From Adhaeribacter arboris (GTDB taxonomy: Bacteria > Bacteroidota > Bacteroidia > Cytophagales > Hymenobacteraceae), in NCBI RefSeq assembly GCF_003023845.1, contig NZ_PYFT01000001.1, positions 620,001 to 684,000 of the forward strand: a DNA stretch of 64,000 bases, read 5' to 3'. The notes under the pieces were generated by a model that saw only the letters and a list, made by a program, of their open reading frames with translations, searched no databases and was not told the origin of the DNA. The stretch's first letter is position 1, and each line of letters starts with the position of its first letter. This document shows, piece after piece, positions 27,356-36,615 of this stretch. The position numbers were made by a program, and so were the translations under genes.

Positions 27356-27390
27356 GACCCGGTAGGTTTTAAACTTACCGGGTCTTTCTT
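27356..27390 (+). terminator. Intrinsic terminator after the MATE gene
   Basis: GACCCGGTA (27356-27364) pairs with TACCGGGTC (27376-27384), followed by TTTCTT. The stem can extend inward by a G-T pair and a G-C pair. Confidence 0.75.
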
Positions 27391-27548
27391 ATGATGCAAA
27401 ATCAAATAAGAAACAGAGTATACCAAAAAGTTAATTTATCATAAGTATTTTGAAAGGCCTGATGCGTTCAATAAAAATAATAGTGCTTATTAGGGCAAAG
27501 TAGATTAGTGGAGTTTTTAGTAAATCGCCTTTATTACTCTTTAATTAC

Positions 27549-28100
27549 ATGGAACACCAGCAATACCCAATTGGCCGTTTTCAACCTAAATCAGATTATA
27601 CCCGCCCGGAGATTTTAGCGCTGCTGCAATGGCTGGAACAAGCCCCTGCTCGTTACGAAGAGCTTTTAACTTGTCTTTCCGAAACCGACTTAGCTCAAAC
27701 TTACCGGCCGGGTTCCTGGACAGTGCGGCAGTTAACCCATCACGTAGCAGATATTCATTCGCTTAACTTTTTGCGATTTAAAAAAGCACTCACCGAACTA
27801 AATTACGAGGCTACTCTCATACAAATGAACGATTGGGCTGCTTTGCCTGACTCCGAACAGGCGCCCATCCAAGGTTCTCTGCTAGTATTTAAGGGAGTAA
27901 ACCAACGCCTGATATACCTGGTGAATGGCTTAGATGAATCTACCCTGGGTAAAACCATCTATCATCCCGCCCGACAAATTAATCTAAGCCTGAAACAATT
28001 GTTCTATATGGCAACTTGGCACGTAGCCCATCATTTTGGGCATATTGAATTGGCCTTAGGTAAGCAACCGCAAGAATTTAAGGTGAATTCTGACTCATAA
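27549..28100 (+). CDS. DinB/YfiT-type thiol transferase-like protein
   Basis: A 183-residue protein of the DinB/YfiT superfamily, whose members include the metal-dependent bacillithiol S-transferase. Metal-site histidines are visible in LTHHVADIHSLN (about 58-69) and in the late motif MATWHVAHHFGHIELAL (about 156-172). The opening PIGRFQPKSDYTRPEI is typical of the YfiT branch. It would conjugate a low-molecular-weight thiol to electrophiles in the cytosol. It stands alone after the MATE pump; a shared detoxification role is inference. Confidence 0.85.
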   Translation: MEHQQYPIGRFQPKSDYTRPEILALLQWLEQAPARYEELLTCLSETDLAQTYRPGSWTVRQLTHHVADIHSLNFLRFKKALTELNYEATLIQMNDWAALPDSEQAPIQGSLLVFKGVNQRLIYLVNGLDESTLGKTIYHPARQINLSLKQLFYMATWHVAHHFGHIELALGKQPQEFKVNSDS

Positions 28101-28218
28101 TTTCCCAGTACAAATCTAAAAGTGTGCTTATTGGAATAGATACAATTATAAAATATGAGGGCTGGGTTTTAATTTTCTGGATTGCTTTCTAATTCTTTTA
28201 CAGACTATTAGTTGTAAG

Positions 28219-28755
28219 TTGTGCTTAATATTAGAAACATTGGAAAGAACAATATTTTACTTTAAAGAACTAAGAACTTGGGATATAGTAACAATCCTTC
28301 TTTATTCGTTTATTTCATTGGGTCTTTACTTTTTTTATACAAGTACAGAATCGGTAGTCCAAAAGAAAGATATTTTATTCTGGTATCCTTTAGGAACTCA
28401 AGTATTTTTCTATTTCTTAAACTACAAGTCTCTTAGAAATTTAACAGTTTATTTTATTTGGTTTTTCTTTAGCTTAATTCATTTCTATATCTATCTCCAA
28501 CTAATTACTATTCCACTACTGGAAGGAGTGAAAGTTCATGCAGCTATTGGATTGAGAAATACAGCTCTTCTTCTTATATTATTTCAAATATTAAGGTTTA
28601 TAAGTACAAAAGTTCAAGGAAAAGAATTAGTATGCCCTAGCAGAGGTGGAACGGACATATTGGAAGAAAGAAATGTAACCTTAGTAGATTTTGCCCTTTT
28701 TGTTATTTACCTGTTCTTTTTAGTTGTTCTTGGACTTAACTTCCATTTTAATTGA
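28219..28755 (+). CDS. Hypothetical multi-pass membrane protein
   Basis: A 178-residue protein with five or so hydrophobic segments: about 23-42, 53-68, 74-98, 110-130 and 157-177. A cytoplasmic loop (STKVQGKELVCPSRGGTDILEERN) separates the last two. The family is not recognised. The gene is distinctly AT-rich, unlike its neighbours, which may point to recent acquisition. The start is uncertain; the codons before LERTIFYFKELR are few. No conserved catalytic motif is visible. Confidence 0.55.
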   Translation: MCLILETLERTIFYFKELRTWDIVTILLYSFISLGLYFFYTSTESVVQKKDILFWYPLGTQVFFYFLNYKSLRNLTVYFIWFFFSLIHFYIYLQLITIPLLEGVKVHAAIGLRNTALLLILFQILRFISTKVQGKELVCPSRGGTDILEERNVTLVDFALFVIYLFFLVVLGLNFHFN

Positions 28756-29120
28756 TAAATCAGTTGAGATAAAAATACTCAGCACAACAAAAGTTAAATC
28801 CCATTAAAGTGCTCTTAGCTGAGCCGTTAAGCCAATAGAATTACAAATTGCTTTATAAGATTTGCAGGACATTCCATTAAGTAATGTAAAACATTACTTT
28901 TCAAAAAAATTGGGATTCTTCTTAATTATGGTCTGGAGAGTGAATTTTTGCTCACTTAAAAACCTTTTATATATCTCCTTTCTGACACAAAATATTGTCT
29001 AAGAGCATTGTTTGACCACCCGTGTTTAAATATTAAAAATAATATATGTATTCTTAAAGTTCGGAGCGTTTTTTGAAACGCATCGGCAAAACTTACTTCA
29101 CCTCTAAAAATTACTAGTAT
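28756..29120. other. AT-rich gap with two small hairpins
   Basis: Besides the stem-loop at 28879, GCGTTT/AAACGC pairs at 29066-29071 / 29076-29081 about 40 bp before the M16 gene. No ORF with coding character was found. Confidence 0.5.
28879..28912 (+). terminator. Hairpin, possible terminator
   Basis: AAGTAATGT (28879-28887) and ACATTACTT (28891-28899) pair perfectly around AAA, followed by TTCAAAAAAATT. It lies 124 bp after the membrane gene. The tight loop and weak U-tract make termination uncertain. Confidence 0.4.
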
Positions 29121-30494
29121 TTGCTTATGCGTAAAATTTTTACTCTTAGTGTTATTTTCTGCTTGTTGATGGGAGCTGCCGAAGCCCAGCAAAAATTGCC
29201 ACCCAACATGTTTTTTCAAAAGCTACCGAATGGCCTGGAAATTCTGGTTTTAGAAGACCATACGGTGCCGATGGTTACTATTGAAATTGCCTGCAAAAAC
29301 GGCTCTTTTACCGAACCACCCGAGTTTAATGGCTTAAGCCACTTGTACGAACACTTATTTTTTAAAGCTAACAAACACTACCCCAATCAGGCGGCTTATC
29401 ATAACCGGGTAAACGAACTGGATATTGATTATAACGGCACTACCCGCGAGGAACTGGTTAACTATTACTTTTCGCTCCCCAAAGAAAATTTAGTACAAGG
29501 CTTTAAGTTTATGAATTCGGCCATCCGCTATCCTAAATTTAAAAAGGAAGATATGCTGCAGGAAAATGAAATTGTAAATGCCGAATTCCAGCGGAAAGAA
29601 TCCAACCCGTATTATGCTTTAAAAGATGCCGTGGATCATCATCTGTGGGGCGATTTATACTCCCGCAAGCACGTAATTGGTGATCATAATATTATTTTGT
29701 CGGCCACGCCCGATAAAATGGAAGCTATTAAAAGCAAATACTACTATCCCAACAATTCTATTTTAGTAGTAGCCGGTGATGTTAACCACGAAGAGGCCTT
29801 TACGGAAGCCGCCAAAGTTTTTGGCAGCTGGAATGCTTCTAAGTTTGACATTTTTCAGAAATGGCCGGTGCCGGAGTTTAGCCCATTAACCAAAACAGAT
29901 TATTTTGTAATTGAATCAGACATTGCCCAGGTGCCCAGTATTATGTTTTCGTGGCAGGGACCTGATACGCGTAATGATGTAGCCGGTACTTTTGCCGCCG
30001 ATGTTTTTTCTTTTATTGTAAATCAAAAAGCTTCGCGATTATTTGAAGCTCTCGAAGCCTCTGGTTTAGCCTTAAATACCGGAGTAAATTATTATACTCA
30101 GAAGTACGTGGGACCAATCAGTTTTTACGTAACGCCCAACCCCGATCGGATTCAGGAATGTTTGGCTGAAATGAAAAAGCAAATTGCCTTGTGGGATTCC
30201 GAAGATTACTTTACCGATAAGCAAATGGAACGGGCCAAACGTTTGCTAGCCATTGAGCAAGTTCAACGAAACGAAATTACGGAAGAATATGCGCATACCT
30301 TATCGTTCTGGTGGGCTTCGTCGTCGGTGGATTATTATACTACTTACCAGGAAAACCTGAACAAGGTAACCAAAGCCGATTTGCAGGCCTACGTGCGAAA
30401 ATACATTAAAAATAAGCCTTATTGTGCCGGTTTGCTCATTAACAGCACGATGAACCGGGAGCTTAAATCAACCCAATTTTTTAAAGAAAATTAA
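29121..30494 (+). CDS. M16 family zinc peptidase, active subunit
   Basis: A 457-residue secreted or periplasmic peptidase with a signal peptide (about 1-22, ending AAEAQQ). The inverse zinc motif HxxEH is intact as His74-L-Y-Glu77-His78 (LSHLYEHLFF), and the downstream Glu ligand lies in the ENEIVNAEFQRKE helix about 75 residues later, as in pitrilysin-type enzymes. It degrades peptides, often imported or misfolded ones. The next gene, 13 bp downstream, encodes the partner without the zinc motif, so the two form a heterodimer like other bacterial M16B pairs. Confidence 0.94.
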   Translation: MLMRKIFTLSVIFCLLMGAAEAQQKLPPNMFFQKLPNGLEILVLEDHTVPMVTIEIACKNGSFTEPPEFNGLSHLYEHLFFKANKHYPNQAAYHNRVNELDIDYNGTTREELVNYYFSLPKENLVQGFKFMNSAIRYPKFKKEDMLQENEIVNAEFQRKESNPYYALKDAVDHHLWGDLYSRKHVIGDHNIILSATPDKMEAIKSKYYYPNNSILVVAGDVNHEEAFTEAAKVFGSWNASKFDIFQKWPVPEFSPLTKTDYFVIESDIAQVPSIMFSWQGPDTRNDVAGTFAADVFSFIVNQKASRLFEALEASGLALNTGVNYYTQKYVGPISFYVTPNPDRIQECLAEMKKQIALWDSEDYFTDKQMERAKRLLAIEQVQRNEITEEYAHTLSFWWASSSVDYYTTYQENLNKVTKADLQAYVRKYIKNKPYCAGLLINSTMNRELKSTQFFKEN

Positions 30495-30507
30495 TACCCT
30501 AAAGGGC

Positions 30508-31797
30508 ATGAAAAATATTTGTTTAATCCTTTTTATCAGCCTGCTTTCCTTTACCGCAGGCGCTCAATCGGCCACCACTACTTTCACCGTAAATGGCCTA
30601 AAAGTAATTTTTAAACCTACCCAGAAAGAAACCATTAGTGTAAGAATGTTTTACCGGGGTGGCGTTACCAACTTTTCTTTAGCGCAGGCCGGTTTAGAAA
30701 ACTTAACCTTAGCTGCGGCTACTACTGGTGGCACGCAAAAATATAAGGAAGAAACTTTCCGGGATATGGCCGACGAATACGGCATTGACATATCGGGGTA
30801 TTCGGAGTACGATTACGGCACGATTAACCTGGATTGCGTGGCTGATTATTTTAACGAAGGCTGGAATTTGTGGAGTCAGGCGATTTTAAAGCCCACTTTT
30901 GATTCAAAATGCTTTGCTATGCAACGGGATAAAATAATGGCCGCTATCCGGGAAAGAAGTGCCGATCCGGAAGATCGGCTGGAAGAATTAGCCATTGGTT
31001 TGAGTTTTGCCGGCACTCCTTACGCTAAAAGCCCGCTCGGCGAAGAAGAAACCCTCTCAAAATTTACCGCTGATAGTGTAAAAAATTATTATTACCACCA
31101 CCTGTTAAATAAAAACCGCATGTTTCTGGTGGTAGCAGGTAAGATTTCGCGGGAAGATTTAGAGCGAAAAATCAAAGAATCATTTTCCGGGTTGCCAGAT
31201 AAACCTTATACTCCTTTTGTTTATACCAACGCGTTATTCCAGGAGCAACGACTGGTTTGGGAACAACGCGAGCTAGCTACAAATTATATGTGCGGCTTAA
31301 TTAATGCACCCGCCATGAACAGCCCGGATTTTCCGGCTTATTTGTTAACCATTAAAGCTTTGAGTGGCCGGATTTTTCAGGAAGTAAGAATGAAACAAAA
31401 TCTTTCCTACGATCCGGGCGCAACGCTTACCATGCGCCAATTGCCTTATGCTACTCTTTACGCTAGTTCCACCAATCCTAAAGCTACCTTACTAACCATT
31501 GCCACCGAATACGTGCGCATGCGCCAGAACCAGGTATCAGCGGAGTTGCTAACTCTATTAAAGAAAAGTGTAAAACAAGGGTATTACCATACCCTGGAAA
31601 GCTCCCAGTCTTTAGTGGAAAGTTTAGGAGAAGCTGAAATTTTTGGCGATTGGAAACTGAGCGAAGACATGATTAACAAAATAAATAATGTTACTACCCA
31701 AGAAATGAACGCGGCTTTTCAAAAATACACCAAAGGTATCCGTTGGGCCTATTTAGGCGATAAACAACTAGCCCAAGAAGCTTTTAATCAAAAATAA
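30508..31797 (+). CDS. M16 family peptidase, zinc-less partner
   Basis: A 429-residue protein with a signal peptide (MKNICLILFISLLSFTAGAQ). It has the M16 fold: a strand-helix start (VRMFYRGGVTNFSL) and two halves with the late RLVWEQRELATNYMCGL and IFQEVRMKQNLSYDPG blocks, the latter carrying the R/Y substrate-binding residues. At the zinc-helix position it reads AGLENLTLAAATTGG, so HxxEH is lost. Such inactive subunits complete the chamber of the active partner encoded 13 bp upstream. The operon ends at a strong terminator. Confidence 0.92.
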   Translation: MKNICLILFISLLSFTAGAQSATTTFTVNGLKVIFKPTQKETISVRMFYRGGVTNFSLAQAGLENLTLAAATTGGTQKYKEETFRDMADEYGIDISGYSEYDYGTINLDCVADYFNEGWNLWSQAILKPTFDSKCFAMQRDKIMAAIRERSADPEDRLEELAIGLSFAGTPYAKSPLGEEETLSKFTADSVKNYYYHHLLNKNRMFLVVAGKISREDLERKIKESFSGLPDKPYTPFVYTNALFQEQRLVWEQRELATNYMCGLINAPAMNSPDFPAYLLTIKALSGRIFQEVRMKQNLSYDPGATLTMRQLPYATLYASSTNPKATLLTIATEYVRMRQNQVSAELLTLLKKSVKQGYYHTLESSQSLVESLGEAEIFGDWKLSEDMINKINNVTTQEMNAAFQKYTKGIRWAYLGDKQLAQEAFNQK

Positions 31798-31821
31798 AAA
31801 TTTAAATTTAAATAGAAATGT

Positions 31822-31857
31822 AAAAGGCTGGCTTTAATCAAAAGTCAGCCTTTTTAT
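31822..31857 (+). terminator. Intrinsic terminator of the M16 operon
   Basis: AAAAGGCTGGCTT (31822-31834) pairs with AAGTCAGCCTTTT (31842-31854), with one G-U pair, and runs into TTTTTA. Confidence 0.85.
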
Positions 31858-32040
31858 TTAATTAAATGGTATAAAGCGTAAATTCAGTAGTTAATTTTTT
31901 ATTCTCCCTCTTATGTTAATCTTCATAGTCTTTATAAAACTTAGATGCTTTATAATCTTTCCGGAAAATAATTCTGTCAAAGGTTATTAGGGGTAAATTG
32001 ATTGAATTTAGTGTGGGAGAACAAAAGAAAAAGTAATTAT

Positions 32041-32256
32041 ATGGATACTGTGATTTTTTTGCTGAGTATTTTTTGGATTGCTGTTGGGTGGATAGCAATG
32101 GTAAAGCATAAATTTTGGAAGCTTGACACTAGCAATGCTTTTTTGGTCAGAGATAAATATCTTTGTGGGTGGTTTAATTTTTCTTCTCCTTGGCTGCTAC
32201 TGTTTCGTTTCGGAAATACTAAAGCTTCTCAAATAGAATTTATCCGTATAAAATGA
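32041..32256 (+). CDS. Small hypothetical membrane protein
   Basis: From the ATG at 32041 the frame encodes 71 residues: a membrane helix (DTVIFLLSIFWIAVGWIAMV), then a basic stretch and FNFSSPWLLLFRFGNTKASQ. The frame is open 13 codons further upstream, but that part is less convincing. It lies between two genes pointing in other directions. The family is not recognised. Length and hydrophobic pattern support it only moderately. Confidence 0.35.
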   Translation: MDTVIFLLSIFWIAVGWIAMVKHKFWKLDTSNAFLVRDKYLCGWFNFSSPWLLLFRFGNTKASQIEFIRIK

Positions 32257-32307
32257 AGGTATTGCTCCGGCTCAATGTGAGTAATCTTAAAAAAAGGTAT
32301 TCATTTA

Positions 32308-33537
32308 TTAATGTTTAATTTTATTCTTCTCCAGATTTGGTAAAAAGAAGGTTAATAACCCGATTAACGGTAAGAAAGAGCAAATTTTAAAAACAAAATC
32401 AATACTGGTTTGGTCCGCCACTTTACCGAGTATGGCTGAACCAATACCGGCAATACCAAAGGCAAATCCGAAGAATAAGCCGGCAATTAGACCCACTTTA
32501 CCTGGTACCAGTTCCTGGGCATATACTAAAATAGCCGAAAAAGCAGAAGAAAGAATAACGCCGATACACACAATTAAAACGGCGGTCCAGAATAAATTGG
32601 CGTAGGGCAGAAGCAAGGTAAACGGCGCTACTCCTAAAATAGAACCCCAAATAACGTATTTGCGCCCAAACCGGTCGCCAATTGGGCCACCAATAAAAGT
32701 ACCCGCTGCCACCGAAAATAAAAACACAAACAGATACATCTGGGAGCTTTGTACCGACACGTGGAATTTATCGATCAGGTAAAAAGTAAAATAACTGGTC
32801 ATGCTGGCTAGGTACACGTGTTTCGAAAATATTAATATAAGCAAAATTACCAGCGACATGATAACCTTGTTGCGCGATAAGGCTAGATGCGTTTCGGCGG
32901 GAACGGCTACTATTTTCTTTTTGATTAAAGCCGTATGATTTTTTTGCCAATTGCCCACCCAACCCAGTACCAACATAGCGAGTAAAGCAGCTAACGAAAA
33001 CCATCCCAGATTCCCTTGACCGTAGGGTACAATAATTAAGGCCGCTAAAATAGGACCCAGTGAGCTGCCGGCGTTACCACCCAACTGAAACAAGGATTGC
33101 GCCATACCCCGCCGACCACCAGAAGCCAAATGGGCCATTCTGGAAGCTTCCGGATGAAAGATAGAAGAACCCACCCCCACTAAACCTACCGCCAGCAATA
33201 TTAGCCCGAAGTTAGCCACCTGGGATAAAAGCAGCAAACCAATCAAAGTAAACCCCATACCAATTACCAAAGCGTATGGTTGTGGTTTTTTATCGGTATA
33301 AAGCCCCACAAAAGGTTGCAAAATAGAGGCCGTCAACTGGTTGGTGAGCGTTATTAAGCCAATCTGGGCAAAGTCTAAGCGAAAGGAAGATTTTAGGATC
33401 GGGTATATTGCCGGAATCAGCGATTGCATCGTATCGTTGAGCAAATGCGAGAAGCTAATGGCAAAAAGAATCGGGAAAACCGTTTGCTGCGCAATTTGTT
33501 TGGTCAAAGTGGTTTCTTCGGTAAGGGTATTCTTCAT
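32308..33537 (-). CDS. MFS transporter, fosmidomycin-resistance (Fsr) type
   Basis: A 409-residue transporter with 12 hydrophobic segments. The opening ISFSHLLNDTMQSLIPAIYP, the segment FRLDFAQIGLITLTNQLTAS and the block GVGSSIFHPEASRMAHLASG are hallmarks of the Fsr branch, as is GRRGMAQSLFQLGGNAGSSLGP. Members export fosmidomycin or related compounds; the natural substrate is unknown. It stands alone, divergent from the AhpD-like gene across 537 bp. No regulator is adjacent. Confidence 0.92.
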   Translation of the reverse strand: MKNTLTEETTLTKQIAQQTVFPILFAISFSHLLNDTMQSLIPAIYPILKSSFRLDFAQIGLITLTNQLTASILQPFVGLYTDKKPQPYALVIGMGFTLIGLLLLSQVANFGLILLAVGLVGVGSSIFHPEASRMAHLASGGRRGMAQSLFQLGGNAGSSLGPILAALIIVPYGQGNLGWFSLAALLAMLVLGWVGNWQKNHTALIKKKIVAVPAETHLALSRNKVIMSLVILLILIFSKHVYLASMTSYFTFYLIDKFHVSVQSSQMYLFVFLFSVAAGTFIGGPIGDRFGRKYVIWGSILGVAPFTLLLPYANLFWTAVLIVCIGVILSSAFSAILVYAQELVPGKVGLIAGLFFGFAFGIAGIGSAILGKVADQTSIDFVFKICSFLPLIGLLTFFLPNLEKNKIKH

Positions 33538-34074
33538 AGCAAAAAAATATTCTGGTTATACGGCAGGAAGAACCAATAGGGCAATTCATCCGGACTGGAT
33601 ATTAAATGTTTTCTTTAAGTTTAAGATGAATTTCTAACATCATGCATTAAAAAGAGCTGCAAAGTTATTATAAAAAAATACCCCAACTAAATTTTTCAGC
33701 CGGGGTAAGATAGGTAGTAAGTCAAAATCTAAATTAGGAAAAAACTTTGTCCGGGGTTATAGTAAAGGCCAGTAGAAAAGAAGCGTAACGCATGTTTTAC
33801 TAATTTAAATTTTTCAATAGTTTAGGTCAGAACAAACAGGTAATTAAAAATTATCTATAACACCTTAAAAAATTATCTATAACACCTTAAACCGGCATAC
33901 CAGACTTACCACTAAGTTGGACCTGCTTAAAACAAATAAAAGGGAGATTCAAAAGTTTTCGAGGAGTATAACTAAGCAGAGTAAAGAATAATATGTAAAG
34001 ATTAAGAGCTTACTATTTTGATGTATTAGAATTAAAGACAGTGGTCTTTTCCCGTTATTAACTTCTAATAAGCC
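33538..34074. other. 537-bp gap with a short tandem duplication
   Basis: An AT-rich region between divergent genes. It contains the 22-bp tandem repeat at 33847-33890 and an ACCCC...GGGGT dyad near 33680-33706. No gene is supported. Confidence 0.6.
33847..33890. repeat. 22-bp tandem duplication
   Basis: The unit AAAATTATCTATAACACCTT occurs twice with a period of 22 bp. Two copies only; probably recent replication slippage in non-coding DNA. Confidence 0.75.
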
Positions 34075-34626
34075 ATGAAACTAAAGCCAGTTGATAAGCC
34101 TAAATCTATTTTGTTAAAGATTGCTTATTTCTTGAGTAAAAGAGAATTCGGGAAAGTAATTGCCCCTTTACGGTACATCTACGCCCGCAGCACGCCCATC
34201 ATGATGGCTTCGTACAAAATTATTACCACCGAAAATAAGCTGCGCTTGCCCAAAGAAATCAAAATTTTAATCCGGTATTATACGGCGCACTTAAACGAAT
34301 GTACGTTTTGCTCCAATGCGCAGGAATTCGGGGCCGCTAAGGAAAAACTGAAAATTCAGAAATTGAAAGAATTGTTCAACTTTCGGGAAAGCACAAATTT
34401 CACCCCTAAAGAAAAAAGCCTCTTACTGTACCTGGAAGAAGTGAATTTGACAAAAACCGCAAGTGAACAAACCTTCGAAAATCTAAGAAGCTATTTTAAC
34501 GAAACCGAAATTGTAAAAATTACCTGGATAAATGCCACCGAGAATTATTTTAACTTAATGGCTAAACCGCTGAGGCTTACTTCCGACGAATTAAAATTCC
34601 CAAGTTCTAAAAAAATAAAAACCTAG
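34075..34626 (+). CDS. AhpD-like / carboxymuconolactone decarboxylase family protein
   Basis: A 183-residue helical protein. The redox motif is NECTFCSN (CxxC, about Cys76 and Cys79) within LIRYYTAHLNECTFCSNAQE, which matches the AhpD-like thioredox core; members support alkyl-hydroperoxide reduction or act as decarboxylases. The downstream helix KEKSLLLYLEEVNLT and WINATENYFNLMAKPL complete the fold. It is followed 35 bp later by a GNAT gene and is likely co-transcribed with it. The precise substrate is unknown. Confidence 0.82.
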   Translation: MKLKPVDKPKSILLKIAYFLSKREFGKVIAPLRYIYARSTPIMMASYKIITTENKLRLPKEIKILIRYYTAHLNECTFCSNAQEFGAAKEKLKIQKLKELFNFRESTNFTPKEKSLLLYLEEVNLTKTASEQTFENLRSYFNETEIVKITWINATENYFNLMAKPLRLTSDELKFPSSKKIKT

Positions 34627-34661
34627 AAAATATATTTGCTCCACGAAACAAAGCAAATTAA

Positions 34662-35282
34662 ATGGATTTTAGTACGTTTTTTCCGCCTAATATTACCTTG
34701 GAAACGGACAAAGTAAAGCTCCGCATTCTGCAGCCAACGGATACTGTTAATTTTCATCCATTAACTCAGGACAAAGAACTTTGGCGTTATTTTACCAAAG
34801 AATTAAACGAACTACCCCAATTAAAAGCTTGGGTGGAAGAAGCCGAAACAGACTATGCCTCTGCCCGCCGCGTGCCTTTTACTATTATTCAGAAAGAAAC
34901 GGGTTTGGTATGTGGCAGTACCAGCTATGGCAATATCTCTTTTTACGATAAACGCCTCGAAATAGGCTGGAGTTGGTTAGGTGCTACTTTTCGGGGTACT
35001 CAAATTAATCGGCATTGTAAATTTGCTTTGCTGCAATACGCTTTTGAAACCATGCAAATGGAACGGGTTGAAATTAAAACCGATAACTTAAACGAACGTG
35101 CCAAGGCCGCTCTGGTAAAAATTGGGGCTACCGCCGAAGGAGTGCTTCGTAGCCACATGCTGATGCCGGGTGGCCGGCGCCGCGATTCTATTTACTTCAG
35201 CATTATTAAAACCGAATGGCTGGCTATCCGGCAAACTATTTTTGCGGATGTTGCTCCGGTTAAGGTTTGTTTTGAAAGCTAA
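34662..35282 (+). CDS. GNAT family acetyltransferase, RimJ/RimL type
   Basis: A 206-residue N-acetyltransferase. It has the RimJ/RimL layout: VKLRILQPTDTVNFHPLTQD at about 17-36, the central strand RLEIGWSWLGATFRGTQINR, which contains the acetyl-CoA loop, and RVEIKTDNLNERAKAALVKIGATAEGVLR, which is the diagnostic C-terminal block of the family. It acetylates an amine, possibly a protein N-terminus or a small molecule. It lies directly after the AhpD-like gene and directly before the outer-membrane pseudogene on the other strand. Confidence 0.88.
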   Translation: MDFSTFFPPNITLETDKVKLRILQPTDTVNFHPLTQDKELWRYFTKELNELPQLKAWVEEAETDYASARRVPFTIIQKETGLVCGSTSYGNISFYDKRLEIGWSWLGATFRGTQINRHCKFALLQYAFETMQMERVEIKTDNLNERAKAALVKIGATAEGVLRSHMLMPGGRRRDSIYFSIIKTEWLAIRQTIFADVAPVKVCFES

Positions 35283-35288
35283 CTATTT

Positions 35289-35905
35289 TTATCGAAAGTT
35301 AATGAAGTGTACTGGTTTTAGCCGGTTATAAGTAGAAATGGACTGATCAATTTGATTTAAGCGAACATTTACCACCGAGTTATTAGTAGAACCAAAGGTA
35401 TAATTAATGCCTATTTGAGAATAATACGAAAACTTGGCGGGCAATTGGTGTTCGCCTAAAAAATGGCTTCTTCCAGAGCTCGTTTTTTAAATTTTAAGGT
35501 AATTTCATCGGCTAGTTCGATTCGGGCCAGATAGCAGATTAAACCTTGTTTGAGTTTTTGAATAAGTTGCTTTTGAATAATGGCTTAGGTGTCGGAAGCT
35601 TTGGTCGAAAACGTGAGCGTATCGTGAAGCTCCTGAAAATGATTCTGCCCAATAAAAGTTAAAGGATACAGCTTTCCGCCGCCAGCGTTATCGGCATCAA
35701 TAATAAGTACTTGAATGTCGGCTTGGGCTTGGTCGCGCACCACATCAAACAGCGTAAGCTCGGTTTAACAAAATCCGGAAAGCAGTTGCCGGGGTAGTTG
35801 AGAAATAATTTAGGTGGATTCGTTTTAGAAGTATCGGCCGTTTGTGCCCACAAAGAATGTCCGTAAAATAAGGAAAGAAATACCAATAGTAATTTTTTGT
35901 TTCAT
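35289..35905 (-). pseudogene. Outer-membrane beta-barrel protein remnant
   Basis: The signal peptide MKQK...LLLVFLSLFYGHSLWAQ is split by one surplus A. A mature start TSKTNPPKLFLNYPGNCFPDFV follows, then a further one-base shift leads to LTLFDVVRDQAQADIQVLI and LYPLTFIGQNHFQELHDTL. An in-frame stop is followed by QKQLIQKLKQGLICYLAR, and a final piece ends INYTFGSTNNSVVNVRL, like the last barrel strands. This corresponds to a conserved Bacteroidota barrel protein of about 400+ residues (family name not known to me), here reduced to about 205 codons with several breaks. It is clearly dead. Confidence 0.7.
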
Positions 35906-36000
35906 ACCCCCGTCTCCATCTGGCTCCAGCATGTAACGGTTTATCTTATAACTTGTTATAATAACTATCCTAACTTTTAAAAATGGTTTTAGGAAGCAAG

Positions 36001-36526
36001 ATGAAAAAGATATTGGAAACAAACCGGTTAATTTTATTTCCTTTCGAACCGGAAGATGGAACAGTATTGCACCTTACTTTCACGAATCCGTTTGTCCGGG
36101 AATATTTGTGAGATAATCAGATTATTGCGCGGGAACAAACCGAAGCTATTTTATAAACCAACGAAGAATATTTTAAGCAAGACAATTGGGGGCTATGGAA
36201 AATAATTCGGAAGGAAGACCAAACTTACTTGGGTTTTGCGGGCTTGTGGTTCTTTTTTGAGGAAGACCAGCCGCATTTATTATATGGATTGTTACCGGAA
36301 TACACTAAATCCGGTTTAGCTACGGAAGCGGCTCGGGCGGTTCGAGACCTTTACACAATTACATTTTAAGTACTTGGCTACTGCTTGCAATACCCCGCAT
36401 CAGGCTTCTAAAAAGGTATGTGAGCGGTTGGATATGCAAATTGATGCTGAGAAAATTAGCAACGATCAGCCAACCATTTTTTACCGGATAGAAGCAAAAG
36501 GTAAGCGAAAGATCTTACCAGTTTAG
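36001..36526 (+). pseudogene. GNAT acetyltransferase pseudogene
   Basis: The frame begins MKKILETNRLILFPFEPEDG, meets a TGA at about 36109 and a TAA at about 36154, continues as NWGLWKIIRKEDQTYLGFAG and LLYGLLPEYTKSGLATEAAR, then shifts frame near 36345 into KYLATACNTPHQASKKVCER, ending at 36526. The blocks are those of a RimJ/RimL-like acetyltransferase. Two stops and one frameshift make it non-functional. It adjoins another pseudogene, so this patch is under relaxed selection. Confidence 0.75.
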
Positions 36527-36615
36527 ATTTCAGATTTTCTTTTCTTATAATTTACCATTTTAAGTAGTCAAATTGTCTGGTTACCGTATACAAGCATCTG
36601 TAATCTTTATGAAAC

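Noticed and set aside
31916-32098. 60-codon minus-strand ORF
   Set aside because: Low-complexity and overlapping the better small membrane ORF.
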